Below, piece after piece: positions 16,868 to 25,975 of a stretch of 64,000 nt of DNA. This DNA is from WTFY01 sp965203725. GTDB lineage: Bacteria; Pseudomonadota; Gammaproteobacteria; UBA4575. How positions within the stretch are numbered: position 1 is the stretch's first letter; each line of letters opens with the position of its first letter. The stretch is from NCBI GenBank assembly GCA_965203725.1, contig CBDBDH010000001.1, forward strand, positions 682,001 to 746,000, written 5' to 3'. The notes under the pieces are model-generated. The model did no database searches. It saw only the letters and a list, made by a program, of their open reading frames with translations, and was not told the origin of the DNA. The translations under genes and the position numbers were made by a program.

Positions 16868-17389
16868 CTATTTTTGTCGTTTTACATTATCAAGGAGTAA
16901 TACACAGTCTCGGTGGCAATCCGGATGACTATCCTCATAATCCATAAACTGTAGCAACTCCATGCTCTAGTGATGCTATTAAGCCAAGACGTCCTATAGC
17001 CTGACCGTCAAATATACTTGAAATGTCAGCTTTGCTATCACATTCAAATGTAATTTAGCCTTTATCAGATAGGCGGGCTATGTGTGGGGCTACGAAAAGA
17101 CCATTGGTTCCATCCAATTGCTCCACAGAAGTCTCACATACTCACCATGGATTTATATGGCAACCAATTAAATGGCGAGAATTGCTAAAACCCGTAGCAC
17201 GACAACGGGGTTCTATCCGTCCTATTTTGCGGTGAACTACTCTTTCCCTCTTTCTAGCCTTTAATGACAAATTTCTATTCTATTTACTCAGGTGTAGCTT
17301 CAACTCCTATGTTTGAGTTTCTCCAATTAGACTTGCTTTTTTCTCTCATAATTTCTCTTTACTGTTCTCATCTCCGTAGCAAAATGGAT
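16868..17389. other. Gene-free AT-rich stretch
   Basis: About 520 bases with no convincing coding frame or RNA gene. It marks the right border of the AT-rich island before the GC-rich transport block. Confidence 0.5.
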
Positions 17390-18994
17390 TCATATAGCAG
17401 AATGAGTTTGTGCAGTCACGTGAGTGGCGAACCCTGAACCTGCCTCTGCATAGACGTTGAATACCGTCGATGCCCCGGCCTCTTTGAGCGGCTCGATCTC
17501 ATCTGCAAACCGGGCAGTGGCCGCGACTTGACCCTTGAACTCGGCGTTCTTGAGCTCATCAAGCACGGCTAGGTTGGAAGTCAGGTTTGGCAGTGCCAAC
17601 ATTACTAGTTCAAGTGTGTGAGTGGCCTGCACACGATCCCAGAAGTCCGCATCGCTTGGGTCACCCAACAACACCGTGCGCCCGGTAGACTGCAGACGCT
17701 CGACCTTGACGGGGTTGGTATCCACGCCGACGACTGCCCCGCCGTGGCGCTTATGCATGTCATCATAGGCCCCGGTACCGACACGCCCCATGCCGATGAT
17801 GGCGATCTTCGCACCACCAATATCGAGTGCATGGTCATCGGACAGTCGTTCCGGGCGCTGCAGGCGTTTCAGGAGTGCACCATGGCGGGTGTAGAGCGGG
17901 TGGGCCATGACATTGAGACCCGCGGCGATTGCGCATGACAGTGCCAATGCAATTGCGATGACGATCAGCCAGCTGCTGTCAATCCAGCCGTTTGCCGCAC
18001 CGACTGCTGCGACGATTAGTCCGAACTCACTGAAGTTGGTCAAGTTCAGCGAGGCAAACAGCGAGGTCCGTGCGCGCAGCTTGTAGCCTGTCATCAGCAC
18101 ATAGAAAAGTGCCGTCTTGAGAAGCACGAACGGCGTGATTGCCACCCCGATGAGTACCGTCTGCAGTGTCAGCGGCCCGGACAGCCCGATGGACAGGAAG
18201 AAGCCGACCAGGAACAGGTTCTTGAAGCTGAGCATGGCCTTCGACATCTCAACGCCCTTGCTGTGGCTTGCGATCAACACGCCCATGACCAGCGCACCCA
18301 CGTAGCCCTTGAGCCCGATCAGCTCGAACAGTTGCGCCCCGCCCACGGCCAGCAAGAAACCGTACAGGACCAGAAGTTCCCCGTGCCCCACGCGGTCCAG
18401 GATGGCAGACAGTACTGGACGCAGGCCAATCAGCAGCACCAGGAGAATGGCCCACCCTGCCGGCCAATGGCCAGCCGATGCAGCAAGGAAGATGACGGCG
18501 GCCAGGTCCTGCACGAGGAGAATGCCGATGGCGATGCGCCCATGCAGGGAGGCCGTCTCCTCGCTGTCCTCCAGCGCCTTCACGGCGAACACGGTGCTCG
18601 AGAAGCTCAGGGCAAAGGCGATCAAAAGGGAGGTGGTGAAATCAAGATCTTCAAAGAGTGCCGCCCCTGCCAGCGCCAGCGCATAGATGAGCACCCCGAA
18701 AACCACCACGGTAATCGACATGTGCAGTCCCGTGACGGCCCACACCTGCGGGCGCGCGAAGGTGCGAAGGTTGAGCTTGAGGCCGACGACGAACAGCAAC
18801 AGGATGATGCCGAGTTCCGATAGTGCCTCGAGCATGGCGCCGCTGGTGACCCCGAACACGTTGAGCACGAAACCCGCAGCAAGGAAGCCGACCAGCGGCG
18901 GCAGGCCTGCGCTCCTCGACAAGAGACCGAACGCGAACGCAAGGCCGATCCAGGTGGCATCCCCCAGGGCGGTGGCGATGATGTCAAAACCCAT
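17390..18994 (-). CDS. CPA2-family cation:proton antiporter with RCK/TrkA-N domain
   Basis: The protein has 534 residues. About twelve membrane helices (residues 1-380) carry KefB/YbaL-like motifs (TTSLLIAFALSFSSTVFAVK; ILLVQDLAAVIFL; LFLVGFFLSIGLSG). A cytoplasmic Rossmann NAD-binding domain follows (AKIAIIGMGRVGTGAYDDM, GxGxxG with VVGVDTNPVK), so it is probably ligand-gated K+ or Na+/H+ exchange. It sits at the inner membrane and works in pH or osmotic homeostasis. The TrkA-C domain present in some members is absent. It stands next to an MscS channel gene on the same strand, which suggests an osmoregulatory block, though 122 bases separate them. Confidence 0.9.
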   Translation of the reverse strand: MGFDIIATALGDATWIGLAFAFGLLSRSAGLPPLVGFLAAGFVLNVFGVTSGAMLEALSELGIILLLFVVGLKLNLRTFARPQVWAVTGLHMSITVVVFGVLIYALALAGAALFEDLDFTTSLLIAFALSFSSTVFAVKALEDSEETASLHGRIAIGILLVQDLAAVIFLAASAGHWPAGWAILLVLLIGLRPVLSAILDRVGHGELLVLYGFLLAVGGAQLFELIGLKGYVGALVMGVLIASHSKGVEMSKAMLSFKNLFLVGFFLSIGLSGPLTLQTVLIGVAITPFVLLKTALFYVLMTGYKLRARTSLFASLNLTNFSEFGLIVAAVGAANGWIDSSWLIVIAIALALSCAIAAGLNVMAHPLYTRHGALLKRLQRPERLSDDHALDIGGAKIAIIGMGRVGTGAYDDMHKRHGGAVVGVDTNPVKVERLQSTGRTVLLGDPSDADFWDRVQATHTLELVMLALPNLTSNLAVLDELKNAEFKGQVAATARFADEIEPLKEAGASTVFNVYAEAGSGFATHVTAQTHSAI

Positions 18995-19116
18995 GAAACT
19001 TATTGACTTTGATGTTGCACAATCCGGTTAACAGACGAACCGCACTACTATGCCATGGAAAGACGAGCCACCGTACCTTCCCATTGAGATGAGCGGCGCG
19101 TCTCAATCGAAAAATA

Positions 19117-20460
19117 TCAGGCTGCAGGATCCGGGTCGGGTGGCACAGATGTGCCCTTCGGCACGGACTTCAAATGCAGGTCTCTTTGCGGGTACGGAAT
19201 CTGGATGCCGTGCTCGTGAAACAGGTTCCACACCCCCAGCAACACCAGGTTCTTGACGTTCGCACAGCCGTTCATCGGGTCCTTGATCCAGATGCGGATC
19301 TCGAGGTCCACGGCACTGTCCCCGAATCCCTTCAAAAGACACGCCGGGGCGGGATCGGACAATACCCGCTCCACGCGGTTGGCGGCCTGCTTGCACAGCT
19401 CGATGGCCCGGTGCACGTCGCAGTCGTAGTGCACGCCAACCGGGATCTTCAGGCGCACGTTCTTGTGGCTGTACGACCAGTTCTCGACGCGGTTGGTGAT
19501 CAGCTCCTCGTTCGGCACCAGGTGCTCGATGCCGTCACGCGTGATCACCGAGACATAGCGCGCCCCCAGGGTTTCGATCCTGCCGTACTCCCCGCCGATG
19601 TGCAGCGTGTCGCCGGGCTTGATGGACTTGTCGCTCAGCAGGATGAAGCCGGCCACGAGGTTCGAGAAGATCTTCTGCAGGCCGAATCCCAGGCCGACGC
19701 CGATGGCCCCGCCGAAGACCACGAAGGCGGTGAGGTCGATGCCGACCGAGCCGAGCGCGAACAGGAAGGCGCCGACGATGATGATGATCTTGAGGACCTT
19801 GGTGATCAGCACCTGGGCCGTTCTCGAGATCCCGGAACTGGCGTGGATGCGCGTCTCGATCATGCGGATGATCAGCAGCGCCAGCCACAGGAAGACGGCG
19901 ACGGTGATGACCGAGGCCACCACGTCGAAGACACTGATCTCGGATTCTCCCAGGCGGAACTTCTTCGCATCCAGGAACTGCACCAGGGGGATCAGCCAGC
20001 CGAACACGTGCAGGGCCGCGATGCCCCAGACGAAGGTGGCGATGCTGCGGCTGATGGAAGTATCGGAGATGATCGAGGAGCCCAGGCGGATGATGGCCCA
20101 GGCCAAGGTCAGGATGATGGCCACCTCGATCAGCGCATGGGAGTGTCCGAGGATCACATACAGGCCCATGAAGGTGCCGAGCCACACCAACAACAATATC
20201 GGCACGGCGAACCGGTACAGCACGCCGGTGAGAAAGGACTGGATGCGGATGGACTCGAAGGGTTCGAGCTCGGCCAGCTTCCCGTTGATCTTCTTCGCGC
20301 CCACGAAGGTGATGAAGAGGCCTGCGCCGATGATCACAGCCTGGATGAAGTTGTCCAGGTTCAGGACATGCTGATCCACCCAGCCAAAAAGGCCCTGGAA
20401 TACCCCGATCAGGCGCTCCGGGTACAGTACGTTCTCAACGAGTGATTGATTGTCTTCCAT
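19117..20460 (-). CDS. MscS-family mechanosensitive channel
   Basis: The protein has 447 residues. Several N-terminal helices precede the pore helix region VVFGGAIGVGLGFGLQKIFS, the MscS TM3 pattern of Gly/Ala packing. The cytoplasmic beta domain continues with NLVAGFILLSDKSIKPGDTL, GRIETLGARYVSVITRDG and HLVPNEELITNRVENWSY. The rest is the usual vestibule. It would release solutes on hypo-osmotic shock and sits in the inner membrane. It is divergent from the SulP gene, with the intervening 245 bases holding both promoters. Confidence 0.93.
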   Translation of the reverse strand: MEDNQSLVENVLYPERLIGVFQGLFGWVDQHVLNLDNFIQAVIIGAGLFITFVGAKKINGKLAELEPFESIRIQSFLTGVLYRFAVPILLLVWLGTFMGLYVILGHSHALIEVAIILTLAWAIIRLGSSIISDTSISRSIATFVWGIAALHVFGWLIPLVQFLDAKKFRLGESEISVFDVVASVITVAVFLWLALLIIRMIETRIHASSGISRTAQVLITKVLKIIIIVGAFLFALGSVGIDLTAFVVFGGAIGVGLGFGLQKIFSNLVAGFILLSDKSIKPGDTLHIGGEYGRIETLGARYVSVITRDGIEHLVPNEELITNRVENWSYSHKNVRLKIPVGVHYDCDVHRAIELCKQAANRVERVLSDPAPACLLKGFGDSAVDLEIRIWIKDPMNGCANVKNLVLLGVWNLFHEHGIQIPYPQRDLHLKSVPKGTSVPPDPDPAA

Positions 20461-20706
20461 CGTGCTCCAGGCTCACCGCCGCAACCAATATACCATCGAT
20501 CCAGCCCGGCATAGCTTCGGGGAACCACGAGAATCCGGAAACGGAAAAGCGGTCCGGGCACCCGGCGGAGACTCTCTCGTGCAGACTTGCCTTTCGTCAC
20601 AGTTGCAGCATAAAATTGTGTACGTTTGCATGGGGTCCGAGCACCATCACGAATCCGGTGCGCTCTGGCGGGCCCAAACATTCAAAAAAAGGCTGGCGGG
20701 ACACGA

Positions 20707-21972
20707 TTGACCTACGACCTTCGGACATTCAGGGGGGATCTCTTCGGGGGCATTACCGCTACGGTCGTGGTGTTTCCGGCGGCACTCGCATTCGGCATGG
20801 CGTCGGGACTCGGGGCGCCCGCCGGCATTTACGGTTCGATCGCGGTCGGGTTCTTCGCCGCGGTGTTCGGCGGCACTCGCACGCAGATTTCAGGCCCGAC
20901 CGGCCCGATGGCGGTCGTCACGGCGGTGATCGTCACAAGCCATGCCTCGACGCTTTCAGAGGCCCTGACGATTGTCGTGCTGGGCGGCCTGCTGCAGGCC
21001 GGGCTTGGGCTGACGCGAATCGGGCGCTACGTGGCATACACGCCGCATGTGGTGATCTCCGGGTTCATGTCCGGCATCGGCATCATCATCATCCTGATCC
21101 AGCTGTTGCCCCTGCTGGGTGCACCCGCAGCGGGTGGGCCCATGGAGTCCGTCGGCGGGCTGGCGTCTGCGCTCGACAACATTAATCTCAGTGCGGTTGC
21201 GATCGGCGTGCTCTCGCTCGCCATCGCCGCACTCTGGCCGCATCGGTTCTCGACCTACCTGCCGGGGCCGGTCGCAGCCCTCATCCTCGGCACGCTGCTG
21301 GGCGTGATGTGGCTGCACGATGCGCCGGTTCTGGGACCGGTCCCAATCGGTGTACCGGTGTTCGCCCTGGAGCTGCCGACGACCGGGTTTTTGCTGCACG
21401 CCCTGGAGCCGGCCCTGATCCTGGCGCTGCTGGGATCGGTGGACAGCCTGCTGACGTCGCTGATCGCGGATTCGGTCACCGGTACGCGCCACGAACCGAA
21501 CCGGGAGCTGGTGGGCCAAGGCATCGGCAACGTGGCGGCCGGACTGATCGGCGGCATGCCGGGCGCGGGGAACACGCTGGGCACGCTGACCAATATCCGC
21601 GCCGGCGGCACCACCCGGGTGTCCGGTGCGACCTATGCGGTCCTGATGCTGGTGCTGGTGCTCGGTTTGGGCGACTACGTCGAACCGATCCCGCGCGCGG
21701 TGCTGGCGGGAGTGCTGATCAAGATCGGCCTGGACATCGTCGACTGGCAGATGCTCGCCCGTGTCCACCGGATGCGCCCGGAACACGCGCTGGTCATGCT
21801 GGCGACGCTCGGCATCACGGTGTTCATCGACCTGGTGACCGCCGTGGCGGTCGGGCTGATCGTGGCGGGACTGACCCACGCGCGCCAGCTCGAGGACCTT
21901 GAACTCGACAGCGTCGTCTCGGTGCCGCTGCTGGATCGCAATTTCTTCGGTCTTGCGGGCGATGCGGGCTGA
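20707..21972 (+). CDS. SulP-family anion transporter, membrane part only
   Basis: The protein has 421 residues from a TTG at 20707, which gives the family start (LTYDLRTFRGDLFGGITA); upstream ATGs add non-homologous sequence. SulP/SLC26 hallmarks are AAVFGGTRTQISGPTGPMAV, the GSVDSLLTSLIADSVTG segment and GIGNVAAGLIGGMPGAG. The membrane domain is complete and ends at LDRNFFGLAGDAG followed by a stop. The STAS domain that normally continues the chain is found in a different frame directly downstream, so a small insertion or deletion near 21955-21970 has split the gene. Bicarbonate or sulfate transport is likely for the family. Whether the truncated form works is unknown. Confidence 0.88.
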   Translation: MTYDLRTFRGDLFGGITATVVVFPAALAFGMASGLGAPAGIYGSIAVGFFAAVFGGTRTQISGPTGPMAVVTAVIVTSHASTLSEALTIVVLGGLLQAGLGLTRIGRYVAYTPHVVISGFMSGIGIIIILIQLLPLLGAPAAGGPMESVGGLASALDNINLSAVAIGVLSLAIAALWPHRFSTYLPGPVAALILGTLLGVMWLHDAPVLGPVPIGVPVFALELPTTGFLLHALEPALILALLGSVDSLLTSLIADSVTGTRHEPNRELVGQGIGNVAAGLIGGMPGAGNTLGTLTNIRAGGTTRVSGATYAVLMLVLVLGLGDYVEPIPRAVLAGVLIKIGLDIVDWQMLARVHRMRPEHALVMLATLGITVFIDLVTAVAVGLIVAGLTHARQLEDLELDSVVSVPLLDRNFFGLAGDAG

Positions 21973-22301
21973 TCGCGCTGAAAGGGACGTTCACCGTGGC
22001 CTCGTCCCATCGCCTGGTCGGTGCGTACAGCATCGACGTCCAGAAGCACGAGGTGGTGATCTTCGACTTCTCCGACACCGTGCATGTCGATGACAGCGCG
22101 GCCATGGTCATCGCGCAGCTCATGAGCGCGGCCCGCAAGGCCGGCACCGAACTGGTCGTGGTGGGCCTGTCCGGGCCGGTGCTGGAGATATTTCGCGCGC
22201 TCGATCTGCTGCGCAATGTGCCGCCGGGGCGCAACGTCGAGACCATGGACGAGGCCCGGGAGATTGCGCGGGCGTTGCTGAACGTTGGCGCAGACGATTG
22301 A
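21969..22301 (+). pseudogene. STAS domain of SulP transporter, frameshifted
   Basis: The frame from 21969 reads LIALKGTFTVASSHRLVG, then VVIFDFSDTVHVDDSAAMV and a helix ending NVGADD. This is the C-terminal STAS domain of the SulP protein just upstream, in the -1/+2 frame relative to it. A GTG at 21996 could start a separate 101-residue STAS protein, but no good ribosome site is visible. It is best read as one gene broken by a frameshift, unless the split is a sequencing error. Confidence 0.8.
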
Positions 22302-22341
22302 ACACGCAGGCCAGTCGCTACCTGTTAGCAAGGGAACTATG

Positions 22342-22381
22342 TGGGAGCAGTGAGGTTGCGCAATGCAACCTCACTCTCCCA
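22342..22381. repeat. Long imperfect hairpin
   Basis: Arms TGGGAG..GTGAGGTTGC and GCAACCTCAC.CTCCCA pair over 16 bp with small bulges around a 5-base loop. It lies 40 bases after the STAS frame and 6 bases beyond the stop of the small minus-strand gene, so it could terminate both. There is no T-run, so a REP-like element is also possible. Confidence 0.55.
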
Positions 22382-22387
22382 TGCGCC

Positions 22388-22522
22388 TTAGGCACGAACC
22401 AGAAATGCCCAGCTCTTATAACCATAATCATGGGCATCCAGATACCTGTTTGAGTTTTTTACCCTACGATATCGGGTATAGACCCAACGATAGCCTTTTG
22501 GTGCACTTTTTGAAGTGCGCAT
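22388..22522 (-). CDS. Small basic protein, 44 residues
   Basis: The frame starts at the ATG at 22522, preceded by a perfect AAGGAGGT at 8-base spacing, which decides the start. The product is short, basic and aromatic-rich: KGYRWVYTRYRRVKNSNRYL, then DAHDYGYKSWAFLV. The pattern GYRW-Y...R.V...R..DA.DYGYK.W.FLV looks like a conserved small family I have seen without a named function. It is monocistronic, lies between the SulP block and the ImmA gene, and ends just before the long hairpin. Confidence 0.7.
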   Translation of the reverse strand: MRTSKSAPKGYRWVYTRYRRVKNSNRYLDAHDYGYKSWAFLVRA

Positions 22523-22683
22523 ACACATACACCTCCTTTCCCAGAGGAGATTTTCTTTGCAATTAGTACGCACACATGCTAGATTTAGCATTGGAAATTG
22601 ATAATAATTACAACGCGCTGCCCTCTGGGGAACAGCACATAATTTTAAAAGCGAACTGTAGAGAGTTCGTTTTTTTTTGCCAC

Positions 22684-23217
22684 TTAAATAATTTTTGCTT
22701 TCTTAAACTCTCCCCATTGTTTGGCAGCAGCTTCGTACGAAACACCAAATTTGCTGACGATATCCTCAGCACACTCACAGTCGCCAACATGATCAACAGA
22801 GACTAAAAGCTCTCCTCCAAAGCAGTTGGCTTGCCACTCACTACTTCTGAATGGAGGAATCTCTTCTCGAGAAATCCTGCGAGTAAGCGACAAATTCGAG
22901 TGAATAAAAAGATGTCCCAGTTCATGCGCTATTGTCATCCTGTCCCTCCCCCTACCCTCACACGCGCCATCATATACGTCGCGTCTTAACATTATTATGT
23001 TCTGATCAGGCATTGTCCTTCCATGGTCGGCACCCATCACAGCTTTCTCTTCAATTACAAGTGAGAAGGAATCATCCATGCTAGGCAATGCCAAATCAAC
23101 AATGTCGACTACTGGGAAATATGCTTCATCCCAATGAAAAGCTTTTCGTACCTCTCTTGCGAAGTCACGAATATCGGCTCTGGAAAGAGGTGGCACCTCA
23201 ATAGTCACATGGCTCAT
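22684..23217 (-). CDS. ImmA/IrrE-type metallopeptidase
   Basis: The protein has 177 residues. The zinc motif HELGH sits in MTIAHELGHLFIHSNLSL, and SSEWQANCFGGELLV supplies the downstream Glu/Asn pattern of this family. The protein is full length for the short form (no sensor domain). Such peptidases cleave a partner XRE repressor and so derepress mobile elements or stress genes. The XRE gene lies 5 bases upstream on the same strand, a standard pair (for example ImmA/ImmR). Confidence 0.88.
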   Translation of the reverse strand: MSHVTIEVPPLSRADIRDFAREVRKAFHWDEAYFPVVDIVDLALPSMDDSFSLVIEEKAVMGADHGRTMPDQNIIMLRRDVYDGACEGRGRDRMTIAHELGHLFIHSNLSLTRRISREEIPPFRSSEWQANCFGGELLVSVDHVGDCECAEDIVSKFGVSYEAAAKQWGEFKKAKII

Positions 23218-23222
23218 AGCTG

Positions 23223-23585
23223 TTACTCACGACAGTGTTTCTTCAAGATAGTCATCATTTTATCGATGTCCTCCTGTGAAAGTTCATCAAATCTCCTTGC
23301 AAAAGTGGTCGCTAATTCTCGTTGGCCTTTATTAGTGTTATTTAATGATAGTTTTAGATTTTTCCTTGTGTCAGCAGCTAATGATTCCAGCTTTTCTTGT
23401 TGTTCCTCACCAAGCTCAAAGTATTTTGCAATATTTACAACCAGCTTAGGTGGCACGGCCTTTTTCCCGGTTTCTAATCCTGATACATATGCCGATGTGA
23501 CTTTTAATTTTTCTGCCATGTCTTTCAGTCGAACACCTTTCTCGATTCTGAGCATACGTACAGCTTTACCAAATGGTGTTAACAT
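23223..23585 (-). CDS. XRE-family HTH regulator, partner of ImmA-like peptidase
   Basis: The protein has 120 residues. The HTH (about 5-62) reads FGKAVRMLRIEKGVRLKDMAEKLKVTSAYVSGLETGKKAVP. A helical tail follows (ELSQEDIDKMMTILKKHCRE). It is the first gene of a two-gene operon with the ImmA-like peptidase, which is likely to cut or antagonise it. It probably autoregulates. The 100 bases upstream are AT-rich and contain an imperfect inverted pair (ACTGGTT / AACCAAT, near 23698-23722) that could be its operator. Confidence 0.85.
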   Translation of the reverse strand: MLTPFGKAVRMLRIEKGVRLKDMAEKLKVTSAYVSGLETGKKAVPPKLVVNIAKYFELGEEQQEKLESLAADTRKNLKLSLNNTNKGQRELATTFARRFDELSQEDIDKMMTILKKHCRE

Positions 23586-24133
23586 GTTTTATCCTCTGTT
23601 GATGTTTAAGTTGGCGATAAATCTCTCCCATAAAATTAGACAATCTTCAACCTACTAAGTTCAGTTAATTTCTATGAAATATCATAAAATTTAACTTACT
23701 GGTTTAAATAGTAACCAATACTTCACCTTGTGTCAACTACCTGTTTGATTTGCTGTTTGATTTGTTTGATTTGGATGCACTGGAAACTTGATGGCCCTTT
23801 GTCTGGTTTTGGAGACCGAAACACTCAGTACCATATGCATCTAGTGCAAATTATCAGGTAACCAGTATTAATCTTGCTGAGTAGCAAACTTCAGATGCTA
23901 TAAAAGCCATCCAACAACAATTATTTCTTTCCGAAGCTCAGGAGTGGAGATAACTATACAATTCAAGATCTCATGCACCGACGCTTGTGGAGACACTCGT
24001 ATGGCTATGTGCAGGGAAGGCACCGTGTTCACCTTGGATACAGACTTGTGGGTGTTCGCTTTAATACGACCTGAATGGGGCAAGCGCAAGTAACAGGAGT
24101 TTGTGCGCTCATTTTTCGAAACAACAATGCGAC
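23586..24133. other. Regulatory and gene-free AT-rich stretch
   Basis: No convincing gene. It contains the XRE promoter side and, at about 23751-23786, three closely spaced copies of TTTGATTTG. A second AACCAGT-like half-site lies near 23862. The direct copies might be regulator sites or simple low-complexity sequence. Confidence 0.35.
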
Positions 24134-25405
24134 TTAGCCTCTTTTTTTGACCCGCTTCGCGCTCGGCACGATCGTCTGGCGGTGCCCGCAGGGCTTCCAG
24201 GCCGGTGCGATCACGTTCGGCATGTCCGAGCGGTGCAGCAGGCTCGCGTGCATCACGGTGAATTCCCCGTAGCGGTCATTGACCGCGTCCATGGCCCGGT
24301 TCAGCCGGTCAAAGCGGCTCTCCTCCCCTGCGAACAGCTCCCGCTGTCCCCGGACCGGGCGCGGGTCCAGGGCCGTGACTTGCACCTGGAACACCCCTTC
24401 TCCGCGCCAGTGCTCGCAGAGCATGCGTCGGCACAGCCCGATGATCGCCCGGCTGTCGTTGGTCGGGGTGTCCGTCCTGAAACGGTGGCTGCCGAGCCAG
24501 CCTTCCCGGGTGCGAAGGCCGATCAGGTAGCGCTGGGCGACCAGCGCGTGCTGGCGCATCCGCGCGCCCAGCTTCTCGGCCATGTGCACCAGGTACATGA
24601 GGATGATGTCGCGCCCGGTGGTGTCCGGGGGCATGATCTTGCCGTGCCCCAGGCTCTTGGGGGCGCCGACCCGGGTTTCCACCGGGGCCGGGTCCTCGCC
24701 GCGGCACATCTTCCAGATGCGCCGGCCCTGGTTGCCGAAGCGCTGCCCGAGCACGCTGATGGGCAAGCCTGCGACCTCCCCGCAGGTGAGGGCCCCGTGG
24801 CGGGCCAGGAACCCGGCGATGCCCCGGTTGACCCCGCACAGCTCGGTGACGGGCACATCCTTCAGCCGCTCGCGGGCCTCCCAGGGGGCGATGACGGCCA
24901 GACCATTCGGTTTTTTCCGCTTGGCGGCGTACTTGGCGGTGGTCTTGTCGCCGCTGATGCCGACGGTGCAGCCGAGCCCCGAGACCTCGGCGACCTGCGC
25001 CTTGATCATCGCCCCGATGGCCTCGGGGGGCCGGTTCCAGTAGCCCTGGCAGTGGGTGAGGTCGAGGAACGCCTCATCGACGGAGAATACCTCCACGTCC
25101 GGGGTGATGTTTTGCAGGGCGGCCATGATGTCGGTGGAAACCTTGGCATAGCGCTCGGGGTGGGCCGGGACTTGGAGGATCTCCGGGCACACCTTCCGGG
25201 CCGCCCTCAGGCGCGTGCCGATGCCGATGCCGCAGGCCCTCGCCTCGTAGGAGCAGGTGATGAGGCAGGTGCCGGTCAGGCCGTTGGTGATGCCGATGGG
25301 GCGGCCCCGGTATTCGGGGTAGTCGCGCTGCTCGATGGAGGCGAAAAAGGCATCCATGTCGACGAAGGCGATCAGGCGGGGCCAGGGCTGGGGGTTGTCC
25401 GGCAT
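24134..25405 (-). CDS. Second Y-family DNA polymerase (Pol IV-like)
   Basis: The protein has 423 residues from the ATG at 25405, which has AAGGA just upstream; an ATG at 25417 is possible. Catalytic motifs are IAFVDMDAFFASIEQRDYPE (Asp16, Asp18) and VFSVDEAFLDL (Asp110, Glu111). The GYWNRPPEAIGAMIKAQV thumb region and a divergent little-finger domain follow, with a basic tail (SAKRVKKRG) in place of a clear clamp motif. Identity to the polymerase at 11016-12314 is low, so this is a different subfamily rather than a recent copy. It would act in error-prone lesion bypass. Confidence 0.9.
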   Translation of the reverse strand: MPDNPQPWPRLIAFVDMDAFFASIEQRDYPEYRGRPIGITNGLTGTCLITCSYEARACGIGIGTRLRAARKVCPEILQVPAHPERYAKVSTDIMAALQNITPDVEVFSVDEAFLDLTHCQGYWNRPPEAIGAMIKAQVAEVSGLGCTVGISGDKTTAKYAAKRKKPNGLAVIAPWEARERLKDVPVTELCGVNRGIAGFLARHGALTCGEVAGLPISVLGQRFGNQGRRIWKMCRGEDPAPVETRVGAPKSLGHGKIMPPDTTGRDIILMYLVHMAEKLGARMRQHALVAQRYLIGLRTREGWLGSHRFRTDTPTNDSRAIIGLCRRMLCEHWRGEGVFQVQVTALDPRPVRGQRELFAGEESRFDRLNRAMDAVNDRYGEFTVMHASLLHRSDMPNVIAPAWKPCGHRQTIVPSAKRVKKRG

Positions 25406-25671
25406 AGGATCCTTCATGCCGGGACCCCGGGCCGGGATCAAGCATAAAGCGAACCCTTGATTGCTTTGGTTTTGCTGCCCGGCGTACAAGGCCTTTCTTA
25501 AGCGGTGCCTGTCCGGTAATGTGCACGCTGAAGGCAAGGTGCAGGAAGGATTCGATTTTGACTGCAGGGACTGCAACCAAATCCCCAGGGTCCTGTCTAA
25601 GAATCTGTTGGCCATCGAAGCACAGCCGTGCAGGCATGCCCAACGCACACCCATCAACAAGGAGATCAGAC

Positions 25672-25959
25672 ATGAAAAGACAAACCCTACTTCGATCCAC
25701 CATCGCGGGAATCTTTGCCGTCGGTACAGGCCTTGCGGCCGGCAACGCCCTGGCCGGTGTCCCGGACGCCCCGAAAAACTGGGAAAAATGTGCGGGGGTG
25801 TCCAAGGCGGGCATGAACGACTGCGGCTCGTTCGACGGCAAGCACGAGTGTGCGGGCCAGGCCACCGAGGACAACTCCGAGCATGAGTGGGTCTACCTGC
25901 CGGAAGGCACCTGCACCAAGATCGGCGGCATGGTCAAGGCCGTCAAGCCGGCCAAGTAA
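25672..25959 (+). CDS. bufA: Bufferin precursor peptide (DUF2282)
   Basis: The protein has 95 residues, with a GGAG site 8 bases before the ATG. A signal peptide (GIFAVGTGLAAGNALA) is followed by a mature part with four Cys in the BufA1 spacing: KCAGVSKAGMNDCGS, HECAGQATED and EGTCTKIGG. In this family of copper-binding RiPPs the cysteines are modified by the MNIO enzyme BufB, and the exported peptide sequesters copper in the periplasm. The genes for BufB and BufC follow at 16 and 6 bases, so this is a complete modification cassette. Confidence 0.93.
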   Translation: MKRQTLLRSTIAGIFAVGTGLAAGNALAGVPDAPKNWEKCAGVSKAGMNDCGSFDGKHECAGQATEDNSEHEWVYLPEGTCTKIGGMVKAVKPAK

Positions 25960-25975
25960 CCGGACCTGTCCGGAC

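Noticed and set aside
22576..22806. Plus-strand open frame near the ImmA gene
   Set aside because: Overlaps the end of the ImmA-like gene antisense and has no domain or ribosome site.
23751..23786. Three TTTGATTTG units as a CRISPR-like or iteron array
   Set aside because: Units are too short and nearly contiguous, with no spacers and no replication gene nearby.
23898..24089. Minus-strand 63-codon frame
   Set aside because: No ribosome site, no recognised motif, in AT-rich DNA with many short frames.
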